Assembly: GCA_028714235.1 (NCBI GenBank)
Contig: JAQTMQ010000005.1
Coordinates: 1 to 45,247 of the forward strand
Direction: 5' to 3'
DNA from: Candidatus Iainarchaeum sp.
GTDB lineage: Archaea; Micrarchaeota; Micrarchaeia; Burarchaeales; Fermentimicrarchaeaceae
Length of the DNA: 45,247 nucleotides
The translations under genes were made by a program, and so were the position numbers. Under the pieces are notes generated by a model. That model was not told where the DNA came from. It searched no databases and worked only from the letters and a program-made list of their open reading frames with translations. Shown in pieces: positions 9,022 to 15,693 of this stretch; position 1 is the first letter of the stretch, and every line of letters starts with the position of its first letter.

Positions 9022-10611
9022 GTGTCCGGTTTGGGAGGTTCAGGGAACGTTTCTGTCAAGCGCGCGCTGGTCAGCGTTTCGGACAAGGCGGGAATCGCAG
9101 AGTTCGCTGGCGCGCTCCAGTCCGGTTTCGGGGTTGAAATAATATCCACGGGCGGCACGGCCAAGGAGCTGAAGTCCGCCGGAGTGAAGGTCGAGGACGT
9201 TTCGGATTACACCGGGTTTCCCGAAATGATGGGCGGCCGCGTGAAAACGCTTCACCCGAGAATCCACGGCGGAATCCTCGCGAGGCGCGCAAATCCCGGC
9301 GACGCCCGCGAAGCGGCAGAACGCGGAATCGGCTTCATAGACCTGGTCGCGGTAAACCTTTACCCGTTCGAAAAAACCGTGGCAAGCCCGCACGTGGCGC
9401 TTGCCGACGCGGTCGAGCAGATTGACATCGGCGGCCCGTCCATGGTGAGGAGCGCCGCCAAAAACTTCGAGAGCGTCGCGGTGGTGACGAACCCTTCGAG
9501 CTACGCGGGAATCATTGCCGAACTCAAATCCAACTCCGGGGCGCTTTCGCTTGAAACCCGGAAAAGGCTCGCCCTCGAGGCGTTCGCGCACACGGCGAGG
9601 TACGACGCCGCAATCTCGAACTACCTTTATTCCGCGTTTTCCGGGACCGCGGAAAAGTTTCCCCGCTTCCCCCCGTTCTCTTTCGAGAAGGCGGCGGAGC
9701 TGCGTTACGGGGAAAACCCGCACCAGCAGGCCGCACTCTACCAATCCATCCCGCGCGCTGCCGGGCCGTGCATGGCTAACGCAACCCAGCTCCAGGGCGG
9801 GAAGGGCATAAGCTACAACAACGTGCTTGACGGCGACTCCGCGCTCGGGCTGTTGCGCGAGTTCAGCGATTCCACCGCGGCCGTCATAGTGAAGCACAAC
9901 AACCCCTGCGGGGTCGCGACCGGCAAAACCCTGCGGGAGGCGTTCCTGAAGGCGCGCGCAACCGACCCGGACGCCGCATTCGGAGGAGTCGTCACGCTCA
10001 ACGAGACGGTTGACGGGGGCACGGCAGGGGAAATAATCACGCAGCTCACAGACGTAATCGTCGCGCCCGATTATTCGCCGGAAGCCCTGCGGGTTTTCGC
10101 GCAGAAAAGGAACCTGCGCATAATGCGGGTTGGCGAAATCAAGGCCGCGGAAAGGAAGCCGAGGCTCGAGTGCAGGTCCGTCGTGGGCGGGCTCCTCGTG
10201 CAGGACTCGGACGGCCTGCTCTGGAACGAGTTCAAGGTGGTGACGAGGCGCGCGCCGACCAAGGAGGAGATTGAGGGGCTCGAGTTTGCGCTGAAAGTGT
10301 GCAAGCACACGAAGTCCAACTCCATCATCTACGCTTTTTCGGACAGGACGGTGGGCATCGGGGCGGGGCAGATGAAGCGCTCGGATTCGTCGAAGCTCGG
10401 CGCGATGAAGGCGAAGGAGTCGCTGAAAGGGGCTTCGGCCGCGAGCGACGCGTTCTTCCCGTTCAGGGACGGCGTGGACGTGATTGCCGAAACCGGGGCG
10501 ACCGCTATTGCGCAGCCGGGCGGCTCCATCCGCGACGCGGAAGTCGTCGCCGCCGCGGACGAGCACGGGATGGCCATGGTTTTCACGGGCGTCCGGCACT
10601 TCAAGCACTGA
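9022..10611 (+). CDS. purH: Bifunctional AICAR formyltransferase / IMP cyclohydrolase PurH
   Basis: A 529-residue fusion enzyme for the last two steps of IMP synthesis. The N-terminal cyclohydrolase (methylglyoxal-synthase-like fold) shows STGGTAKELKSAG and GGRVKTLHPRIHGGIL. The C-terminal formyltransferase shows LRYGENPHQQAALY, the catalytic KHNNPCGVA, and a C-terminal AQPGGSIRD segment. The length is normal for the bacterial-type enzyme. Many archaea use unrelated PurP/PurO instead, so this gene is probably of bacterial descent. It starts at a GTG preceded by AAGGTGGT. Together with purN at the right edge and the GMP synthase genes nearby, it indicates a complete purine pathway. Confidence 0.96.
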   Translation: MSGLGGSGNVSVKRALVSVSDKAGIAEFAGALQSGFGVEIISTGGTAKELKSAGVKVEDVSDYTGFPEMMGGRVKTLHPRIHGGILARRANPGDAREAAERGIGFIDLVAVNLYPFEKTVASPHVALADAVEQIDIGGPSMVRSAAKNFESVAVVTNPSSYAGIIAELKSNSGALSLETRKRLALEAFAHTARYDAAISNYLYSAFSGTAEKFPRFPPFSFEKAAELRYGENPHQQAALYQSIPRAAGPCMANATQLQGGKGISYNNVLDGDSALGLLREFSDSTAAVIVKHNNPCGVATGKTLREAFLKARATDPDAAFGGVVTLNETVDGGTAGEIITQLTDVIVAPDYSPEALRVFAQKRNLRIMRVGEIKAAERKPRLECRSVVGGLLVQDSDGLLWNEFKVVTRRAPTKEEIEGLEFALKVCKHTKSNSIIYAFSDRTVGIGAGQMKRSDSSKLGAMKAKESLKGASAASDAFFPFRDGVDVIAETGATAIAQPGGSIRDAEVVAAADEHGMAMVFTGVRHFKH

Positions 10612-10633
10612 CTATCCTACTGGAAAGCGGGCG

Positions 10634-10648
10634 TTCCGCAAGGCGGAA
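10634..10648 (+). terminator. Small hairpin after purH
   Basis: TTCCGC-AAG-GCGGAA forms a perfect six-pair stem 23 bases after the purH stop. No T-run follows it directly, so it is only a possible 3' end or processing signal. Confidence 0.3.
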
Positions 10649-10695
10649 TAGGGCGCAACCGGACACTTAATCGCGCTTTTTGCACGCAACGTTTT

Positions 10696-10715
10696 TATAT
10701 ATCAAATGATATATA
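10696..10715 (+). promoter_or_regulatory. Inverted repeat overlapping the TATA box of the toxin-antitoxin operon
   Basis: Nine-base arms TATATATCA and TGATATATA are separated by two bases and form a near-perfect dyad. The left arm doubles as the TATA box, with the ATG at 10723. A dimeric DNA-binding protein here would block transcription-factor binding. This is the arrangement expected for autorepression by the winged-helix antitoxin that follows (inference). Confidence 0.6.
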
Positions 10716-10722
10716 CAGGGCG

Positions 10723-11001
10723 ATGGCCAAAAACGGGGTTTTCAAGAGCAAGGTCTTGCGGTATCCGCGCCTGGACACGGTTCTCATGGTGGAAGATGCA
10801 ATACGCGCCTCGAAGGGGGACAAGACTTCGACTGCGGTTTGGAAATCGCTTCGCAAAAAAGTCATGTGGCAGACGTTTCGCACCATACTCGACTATCTCG
10901 AGTATTCCGGGAAAATCCTTATGTCCCGGGATAAGCGCATTGTATGGATAGGCAACGAGCGGCTTCTTTCAAAGGTCAGGAAGCACGGAGTGGAAGCGTG
11001 A
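10723..11001 (+). CDS. Winged-helix protein, probable antitoxin partner
   Basis: A 92-residue basic protein with a winged-helix-like layout: a helical N-terminal half (DTVLMVEDAIRASKG), a recognition-helix-like segment (WQTFRTILDYLEYSGKI) and a beta-wing (ILMSRDKRIVWIG). Its stop codon overlaps the GTG start of the RelE-like gene (GTGA), so the two are translationally coupled. A toxin preceded by a DNA-binding partner is the normal layout of type II modules. The antitoxin assignment rests on this context and on the dyad at its promoter; the family itself is not one I can name. Confidence 0.65.
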   Translation: MAKNGVFKSKVLRYPRLDTVLMVEDAIRASKGDKTSTAVWKSLRKKVMWQTFRTILDYLEYSGKILMSRDKRIVWIGNERLLSKVRKHGVEA

Positions 11002-11351
11002 CCTACGGTGGGCGGGCGCTTGGCGTCAGGTTTGTCGATTCCCGGCTTTACGAAGCGTATGCGGAGCTGGCGAACGGGACCCGCGAGGACAAAGCACTGC
11101 GCAACTCAATAGAGAAGGCCATCCAAAAGCTCAAGGAAAACCCTGTTTGCGGAAAGAGGATTCAAAGCGGCCTGTGGCCAAAAGAATATGTCCGCCGCTA
11201 CGGAATCAACAACCTTTGGAAGTGTAACCTGCTCGGGGGCTGGAGGCTTGTCTACACCGTCGTTGGCGACAAGGTGGAGATAATCTCGGTCCTGCTTGAA
11301 TGGATGAGCCACAAGGAATACGAAAGGCGGTTTGGCTACAAGCCGGGATAA
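10998..11351 (+). CDS. RelE/ParE-superfamily toxin
   Basis: A 117-residue protein with the RelE/ParE pattern: an N-terminal helical hairpin (RNSIEKAIQKLKENPVCGKRI), then YGINNLWKCNLLGGWRLVYTVVGDKVEIISVLLEWMSHKEY. The WRLVYT strand and the final W-H-Y segment are typical of RelE-like mRNA interferases, which cleave mRNA in the ribosome. The GTG start at 10998 overlaps the upstream stop by three bases. The earlier in-frame start at 10944 lies deep within the upstream gene and is unlikely. Activity is inferred. Confidence 0.8.
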   Translation: MTYGGRALGVRFVDSRLYEAYAELANGTREDKALRNSIEKAIQKLKENPVCGKRIQSGLWPKEYVRRYGINNLWKCNLLGGWRLVYTVVGDKVEIISVLLEWMSHKEYERRFGYKPG

Positions 11352-11362
11352 TACGTGATTGC

Positions 11363-11497
11363 ATGAAAAAAGTGCGTTGCTCCGGTTCGTGCCCGAAGGC
11401 GACGAGGAAGGGGGGGTACGCGGATGCGTTCCGCCTCGGCATGGTGCGGGCAAGGCTTGACGCGGCCAAGGGGCGGGTTCACGTCACGCCGAAGTAA
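11363..11497 (+). CDS. Possible small basic Cys-containing protein
   Basis: A 44-codon frame beginning MKKVRCSGSCPKATRKGG and ending VHVTPK. It holds a CxxxC pair and many Arg/Lys residues, and could be a remnant or a small nucleic-acid-binding protein. It starts 11 bases after the toxin stop, with no strong ribosome site. I do not recognise it, and chance remains possible in such GC-rich sequence. Confidence 0.3.
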   Translation: MKKVRCSGSCPKATRKGGYADAFRLGMVRARLDAAKGRVHVTPK

Positions 11498-11570
11498 AGA
11501 GGCGCATGGGGGAAAAAGCTGGGCAACAGGAAACCGGACTTCAAGCACTAGGGTTTGGGCGTGCAAAATT

Positions 11571-11599
11571 CCAAGGCGCCATGACGCCGTCCGCCTTGG
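11571..11599 (+). other. Stem-loop upstream of a regulator gene
   Basis: CCAAGGCG (11571-11578) pairs perfectly with CGCCTTGG (11592-11599) across a 13-base loop. The right arm runs into the palindrome at 11596-11611. It could terminate the toxin-module transcript or form part of an extended regulatory site. Confidence 0.35.
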
Positions 11600-11611
11600 T
11601 TTCGAAACCAA
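11596..11611 (+). promoter_or_regulatory. Perfect 16-base palindrome at the promoter of the winged-helix regulator
   Basis: TTGGTTTCGAAACCAA is an exact palindrome. It abuts a TATA-like AATAAATG (from about 11610) that lies about 40 bases before the ATG at 11652. Position and symmetry suit an operator bound by a dimer, most simply the regulator's own product (inference). Confidence 0.55.
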
Positions 11612-11651
11612 TAAATGCGGCAAAGCGCAATAGCTCCGCTTGAGGCAGGTT

Positions 11652-12062
11652 ATGGGGCTAAAGCCGGGTTTGCCCCCTTGGGAGATGGCGACTCTCGAGG
11701 CGATTTGGTTTCTTTGCAGGAGGAGCGGGCGCGCTGAAAACCGGCTAATCCGCGACTATTTTGAGGGCGGCTGCGGGGCGGTGCTCGATTTCTCCGTCCC
11801 ATTCGCGCCATTCAGCAAGCGGAAGAAGGTCCACCAAAAAACGGTTTACCGCAACGTTTTGCGGCTTGAATCCGCCGGGCTGGTGCGGGTTGAAAGAAAA
11901 ATGCTTGGGAAAAGGCGCCTGGACCATTACAGGATTACGCCCGCGGGAAGCGAAAAGCTCAAGCTCGAGCGCGTGAAAAGGCGCGTTTCACGGGTCCTTC
12001 CCGCGTTTTTTGACGTGCTGCAGGCCCCGGCGGGCGGCAACTTGTGGGCGGCCCTGGAATGA
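11652..12062 (+). CDS. Winged-helix transcriptional regulator
   Basis: A 136-residue protein with a winged-helix domain. The recognition region is KRKKVHQKTVYRNVLRLESAGLVRVE and the wing is GKRRLDHYRITPAGSEKL, the ending typical of MarR/PadR-like archaeal regulators. The N-terminal 45 residues form extra helices that may help dimerisation. An upstream in-frame TTG at 11640 exists, but the ATG at 11652 has GAGGCAGG at the right distance. The target genes are unknown; the palindrome at 11596-11611 suggests self-control. Confidence 0.75.
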   Translation: MGLKPGLPPWEMATLEAIWFLCRRSGRAENRLIRDYFEGGCGAVLDFSVPFAPFSKRKKVHQKTVYRNVLRLESAGLVRVERKMLGKRRLDHYRITPAGSEKLKLERVKRRVSRVLPAFFDVLQAPAGGNLWAALE

Positions 12063-12118
12063 CGCGCCCGCCCGTCTGCCGCGAATGGTTTTAATTCTTT
12101 GAGGGACAATCTCTCTCC

Positions 12119-13078
12119 ATGCCCTTCAATCCAGAAAAATTCGTTTCGCAGGCAATCGCCGACATCAAGGCGCAGGTCGGCGAAGGGAAAGCGGTCATCG
12201 CGGTTTCCGGGGGCGTTGATTCCACGGTCACCGCCGTGCTGATGGGGCGCGCGCTCGGCGAGAACTGCGTCGCCGTGTTCGTCGACACGGGGTACATGAG
12301 GAAAAACGAGCCGGAGACAATCAGGGGCGTCGCGAAAAAAGCCGGCATCAACCTGCGCTTCATTGACGCCAAAGCCGAGTTTTATTCCGCGCTGGAAGGC
12401 GTAACCGACCCCGAGCGGAAGCGCAAGGTCATCGGCGAAAGGTTCATCCGCATTTTCGAGAAGGTCGCGCGCGAGGAGAAGGCGAAGTTTTTGGGGCAGG
12501 GGACGCTCGCCCCGGACTGGATTGAGAGCGGCAGCGGCCTGCGCGCGACCATCAAAAGCCACCACAACGTGGGCGGGCTTCCCAAGGACATGGACTTGAA
12601 GCTCGTGGAGCCCGTGCGGGAGCTTTACAAGGACGAGGTCAGGCAGGTGGGAAAGGCGCTCGGGCTTCCGGCGGAGGTTTACGGGAGGCAGCCCTTCCCG
12701 GGCCCGGGCCTTGCCATCAGGATAATGGGGGAAGCGACCCCCGAGAAAGCGGAAATCATCCGTGAGGCGTGCGCAATCGTGGAAGAGGAGGTGGAGAAAG
12801 CGGCGCGGGAAGGCAGGATGGAGCTTCCCTGGCAGTATTTCGCCGTCATCCTGCCCGTGAAAAGCGTGGGGGTTCTCGGGGACGCGCGCGCGTACGGGTG
12901 CACGGTCGCCGTGCGCGCGGTGGAAAGCGTTGACTGCATGACCGCGAAGGCGAGCAGGATTCCGCCGGAAGTCCTGGAAAGGGTCGCGGACAGGATTACG
13001 AGGCAGCTGAAGCATTGCGTGAACCGCGTGGTCTACGACGTAACGTCGAAGCCGCCGGCGACAATCGAATGGGAATGA
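12119..13078 (+). CDS. guaAB: GMP synthase subunit B (ATP pyrophosphatase domain)
   Basis: A 319-residue protein equal to the synthetase half of GMP synthase. The ATP-PPase loop SGGVDST is at residues 30-36, followed by FVDTGYMRKNE, GQGTLAPDWIES, GLPAEVYGRQPFPGPGLAIRIMG and the C-terminal dimerisation domain ending ATIEWE. It activates XMP with ATP and aminates it with ammonia supplied by the separate amidotransferase subunit (13462-14028). Split GMP synthases are normal in archaea. The last 25 bases of the gene are repeated just downstream (see the repeat entry). Confidence 0.96.
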   Translation: MPFNPEKFVSQAIADIKAQVGEGKAVIAVSGGVDSTVTAVLMGRALGENCVAVFVDTGYMRKNEPETIRGVAKKAGINLRFIDAKAEFYSALEGVTDPERKRKVIGERFIRIFEKVAREEKAKFLGQGTLAPDWIESGSGLRATIKSHHNVGGLPKDMDLKLVEPVRELYKDEVRQVGKALGLPAEVYGRQPFPGPGLAIRIMGEATPEKAEIIREACAIVEEEVEKAAREGRMELPWQYFAVILPVKSVGVLGDARAYGCTVAVRAVESVDCMTAKASRIPPEVLERVADRITRQLKHCVNRVVYDVTSKPPATIEWE

Positions 13079-13139
13079 GATTTTGACGGAGCTGTTTTCG
13101 CGGAGAAAACTCGCGCCGGCGGCAATCGAATGGGAATGA
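13054..13139 (+). repeat. 25-base direct repeat: end of the GMP synthase gene duplicated downstream
   Basis: The last 25 bases of the gene (13054-13078) recur at 13115-13139 with a single mismatch, including the GAATGGGAATGA end. The copies are 61 bases apart. The spacer contains a six-pair hairpin (GTTTTC...GAAAAC). This looks like a recent slipped-strand duplication or recombination scar; the second copy has no coding role. Confidence 0.7.
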
Positions 13140-13157
13140 TGATACAAGGTGGTTTGC

Positions 13158-13445
13158 ATGATGTCGGAAATACCAGCAAAAATCGTGAAACTGGAGCAGA
13201 AGGAGACGGACAAGGAAATCCTGCGCGCGGGAATAATCGCCGAGCTTGACGCGGTGAGCCTCTACGAGCAGATGGCGGCCATGACGAGGGACCCTAAAAT
13301 CAAGGCGGTCCTCATGGACATCGCGAAGGAGGAGAAGACGCACGCCGGCGAATTCCAGGCGCTCCTCGTCCAGCTTGACCCGCAGCAGGGGCAGGAGCTC
13401 GCGGCCGGCAAAAAAGAGGTTGACAAGCTCGCGGGCGAGCTTTAG
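13158..13445 (+). CDS. Small ferritin-like (half four-helix bundle) protein
   Basis: A 95-residue protein with two long helices carrying the ferritin-like iron-ligand pattern: Glu in AGIIAELDAVSLYEQM and ExxH in DIAKEEKTHAGEFQALL. A half-length protein must dimerise to build a diiron four-helix bundle, as the encapsulin-associated ferritins (EncFtn) do, and it resembles them more than full-length rubrerythrin (no CxxC centre). No encapsulin gene is visible in the window. AAGGTGG precedes two adjacent ATGs (13158 and 13161). It lies between the two GMP synthase genes on the same strand. Iron oxidation or storage is likely; the physiological role is unclear. Confidence 0.8.
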   Translation: MMSEIPAKIVKLEQKETDKEILRAGIIAELDAVSLYEQMAAMTRDPKIKAVLMDIAKEEKTHAGEFQALLVQLDPQQGQELAAGKKEVDKLAGEL

Positions 13446-13461
13446 GCGGTCGCGGATTCGC

Positions 13462-14028
13462 ATGCAAGTCGCCATAGTGGATTTCGGCTCGCAGTGGACG
13501 CACCGCATACTGCGCACCCTCAAATACCTTGACGCGGAAGCGGAAATCGTCCCGGTTTCCACCCCGTTTGAGGACGTCAGGCACGCTTCCGCCCTGATTT
13601 TCTCGGGTGGCGCGATAAGCATCGCCATGGGCGACGCGGACCAGACGGGCAACGCGCGCGGGTTCCTCGACCGGTTCGAGGGCCCGGTTCTCGGCGTTTG
13701 CGCGGGACAGCAGTTCATCGGCATGCATTTCGGGGGGAAGGCGCGCCCGTCCGCGGGCCCTGAATTCGGCAAGGTGGAAGTCGTCGTTGACGACAAGGAC
13801 GAGCTGTTCCAGGGGCTTCCGGACAGGTTCACCGCCTGGGCGAGCCACAACGACGAGGTGGTGGACACCCCGGGCTTCAGGATTCTCGCGCATTCGGCGG
13901 ACTGCTCGAACCACGCCTTCAAGTGCCTCTCGCGCCCAATTTACGGGACGCTGTTCCACCCGGAAGTGGAGCACACCGAGCACGGGGAAGAGATTTATGC
14001 CAACTTCCTCAAGCTGTGCAAGCGGTAA
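13462..14028 (+). CDS. guaAA: GMP synthase subunit A (glutamine amidotransferase)
   Basis: A 188-residue class I glutamine amidotransferase. The nucleophile is Cys80 in GVCAGQQFIG, and the His166/Glu168 pair sits in FHPEVEHTEHG. It hydrolyses glutamine and passes ammonia to the PPase subunit encoded just upstream, completing XMP to GMP conversion. The start at 13462 gives the conserved beginning MQVAIVDFGSQWTHRI and lies 16 bases after the ferritin-like stop, so all three genes are probably co-transcribed. Confidence 0.95.
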   Translation: MQVAIVDFGSQWTHRILRTLKYLDAEAEIVPVSTPFEDVRHASALIFSGGAISIAMGDADQTGNARGFLDRFEGPVLGVCAGQQFIGMHFGGKARPSAGPEFGKVEVVVDDKDELFQGLPDRFTAWASHNDEVVDTPGFRILAHSADCSNHAFKCLSRPIYGTLFHPEVEHTEHGEEIYANFLKLCKR

Positions 14029-14050
14029 GCCGCCCAAGCACGATCGTGAA

Positions 14051-14127
14051 TGCCGCGAACGCGAATTCCGTAAGCGGCAAAAGCGAATCCTCGACTCCGG
14101 GGACTTCGTCCCCCCTCGACTCGCTTT
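14051..14127 (+). other. Structured intergenic segment (two nested stem-loops)
   Basis: TGCCGC (14051-14056) pairs with GCGGCA (14074-14079). Directly after it, AAAGCGA (14080-14086) pairs with TCGCTTT (14121-14127), enclosing a perfect hairpin GGGGAC-TTC-GTCCCC (14099-14113) flanked by two copies of CCTCGACTC. The 179-base gap between the amidotransferase and antiporter genes therefore holds a foldable element, either a 3' UTR terminator or a small RNA. No known RNA family is recognised. Confidence 0.4.
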
Positions 14128-14207
14128 GAGCTTCCCGGCTCGGGCGGGGGTTCGCGCCGTTTAAAATAAGCGAAATATTATAGTTTCCGCTGCAAAACAG
14201 GGTTCGC

Positions 14208-15470
14208 ATGTTCGAAGAGTTCCTGCTCATCGGCCTCGTGCTCTTCGCGGGCTTCGTCGCGCAAATAGTGTTCGCGAAGACGAAAGTGTCCCAGGTGCTG
14301 ATACTGGTCGCGCTCGGGTTCGCGCTCGGCCCGATTTTCGGAGTCGTCGACGCCTCCGAGGGCTCCCTCCTCGCGGGCCTGACGCCGTTCGTCGCCACCC
14401 TCGCGCTAATCATCCTCCTTTTCGACGGAGGCATATCGCTCAACGTCTTCGAGGTACTGCGCGTGCTCCCCCGCGCCACGGCGTTCACCGTCCTCGTCTT
14501 CTGCGCTTCGGTCGCCTGCACCGCAGTCCTTGCAATCGCATTCTTCGGCTGGGGACTCCTTGAAGGCGTGCTCCTCGGCGCGGTGATTGGCGGCACCAGT
14601 TCGGCCATCGTGCTCGCCTTCGTGGAAAAAAGCCGCGCGTCGGCGGACTCCAAATCGCTTCTCGCCCTCGAATCCACGCTCACGGACTCGCTTTGCATAA
14701 TAACCGCTTTCGTGGTCCTCCAGCTCATCCAGTCAAACGTGCCGGTGGAAGCAACGGCCGTCCTGAACCTCCTCGCCGGCTCCTTTTCCATCGCCTTGAC
14801 TGGCGCCGCCCTCGCCGCGCTCGCGTGGCTCGTCGCGCTGAGGAGGATGAACAGCAACGGGTTCCCGGCGTACATGCTCACCCTCGCGACCGTGTTCCTG
14901 CTTTACTCTCTCGTGGAGGCGGCGAAAGGAAGCGGCGGGGTGGCGGTTTTCACGTTCGGCCTAATCCTCGGCAACGCGAAAAGGGTGGAGGAAGCGCTCA
15001 AGGTCCCCTCCGACTACGCGCTCGCCCCGCAAATCGCCTCGGTGCAAGGCGAGGTGACATTCTTCACGCGGACGTTCTTTTTCGTCTTCCTCGGCGCAAT
15101 CCTCGACTTGAGCGGAATCACGCAAAACCTCGCCGCATTCTCGCTTGCAATCGTGGTCCTCTTCTTCGCGCTCAGGTGGCTTGGTTGCGCCGTCATGCTC
15201 CCGGGCAGCAAGGACTGCCGCTTCATCGCCTCCATGCTTCCCCGCGGCCTCGCCGCAGCCGTGCTCGCGAGCATCCCGGCAACCGAGGGCCTCAGCCTCC
15301 CCGGCTTCAGGGAAATCGCGCTGCTCGTCATAATCCTCACCAACATCATCGCCACCGCAGGCGTCCTCCTCTACAAGCCTTCCGGCGAAGCCGAAACGCC
15401 GCCGGCCCAAGGCGCGCAGGCGCCACCCGCCGGCCCGGACAAGCGCGCGGCGGCGCGCACAACCGTTTAA
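14208..15470 (+). CDS. Na+/H+ (cation/proton) antiporter, CPA1/NhaP-like
   Basis: A 420-residue polytopic membrane protein with about 12 helices. Family landmarks are LALIILLFDGGISL (about residues 65-79) and the ion-site helix GTSSAIV...LLALESTLTDSL. There Glu155 and Asp160 are present, but the Asn usually preceding the Asp is Thr159. The C terminus is a short cytoplasmic Pro/Ala-rich tail. It exchanges Na+ or K+ for protons across the cell membrane. The Asn-to-Thr change leaves ion choice open. A TATA-like TTTAAAATAAG lies about 45 bases upstream. The stop codon is embedded in the TATA box of the tRNA gene that follows. Confidence 0.88.
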   Translation: MFEEFLLIGLVLFAGFVAQIVFAKTKVSQVLILVALGFALGPIFGVVDASEGSLLAGLTPFVATLALIILLFDGGISLNVFEVLRVLPRATAFTVLVFCASVACTAVLAIAFFGWGLLEGVLLGAVIGGTSSAIVLAFVEKSRASADSKSLLALESTLTDSLCIITAFVVLQLIQSNVPVEATAVLNLLAGSFSIALTGAALAALAWLVALRRMNSNGFPAYMLTLATVFLLYSLVEAAKGSGGVAVFTFGLILGNAKRVEEALKVPSDYALAPQIASVQGEVTFFTRTFFFVFLGAILDLSGITQNLAAFSLAIVVLFFALRWLGCAVMLPGSKDCRFIASMLPRGLAAAVLASIPATEGLSLPGFREIALLVIILTNIIATAGVLLYKPSGEAETPPAQGAQAPPAGPDKRAAARTTV

Positions 15471-15471
15471 A
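15462..15471 (+). promoter_or_regulatory. TATA box of the tRNA-Leu gene, overlapping the antiporter stop
   Basis: GTTTAAATTC lies 36 bases before the first base of the tRNA, the usual archaeal tRNA promoter distance. The TAA stop of the antiporter gene is part of this element. Confidence 0.5.
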
Positions 15472-15528
15472 TTCTTGCCTCCAGCAATACTCCCCAGGCA
15501 TCACTCGCAGGGGTGGCAGAGCCAGGTC

Positions 15529-15622
15529 GGGCCCTTTTCGGTTGCTTCATCCTCGCTTGCGCTCGGATTCGCACATCCTAAAAGCGCCCGCGGAAAAGCA
15601 AGAACCGGCACGGGCCCCTGAA
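15529..15622 (+). other. Probable tRNA intron 1 (D loop, about 94 bases)
   Basis: The insert separates GGTC of the D loop from AAATGC. Its ends carry GGGCCC at 15529-15534 and again at 15612-15617, which pair as a six-base stem closing the intron. The exon bases CAG (15523-15525) and CTG (15618-15620) extend the stem, with GTC bulged on one side. Exact cut sites may shift by one or two bases. Confidence 0.7.
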
Positions 15623-15640
15623 AAATGCGACGGACTCAAG

Positions 15641-15693
15641 TCAAATCCCTTTCTTGGAAAGAAAGGTCTTTGAGAGCCCCAAAGAAAGGAGAA
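15641..15693 (+). other. tRNA intron 2 (canonical position 37/38, 53 bases)
   Basis: It begins right after G37 following anticodon CAA and ends before A38. Inside, TTTCTT and AAGAAA segments can pair, and GAG near the 3' end pairs with CTC of the anticodon loop. This is the standard archaeal intron site cut by the splicing endonuclease. Confidence 0.75.

Noticed and set aside
9040-10608. Long open frame (over 500 codons) on the strand opposite purH
   Set aside because: It is a by-product of GC-rich codon use; the translation is Arg/His/Val-rich without any motif, while the plus strand encodes a complete PurH.
15529-15622. Box C/D small RNA inside the D-loop intron (CTGA near its 3' end)
   Set aside because: No box C (RTGATGA) is present in the intron, so a guide RNA is not supported.
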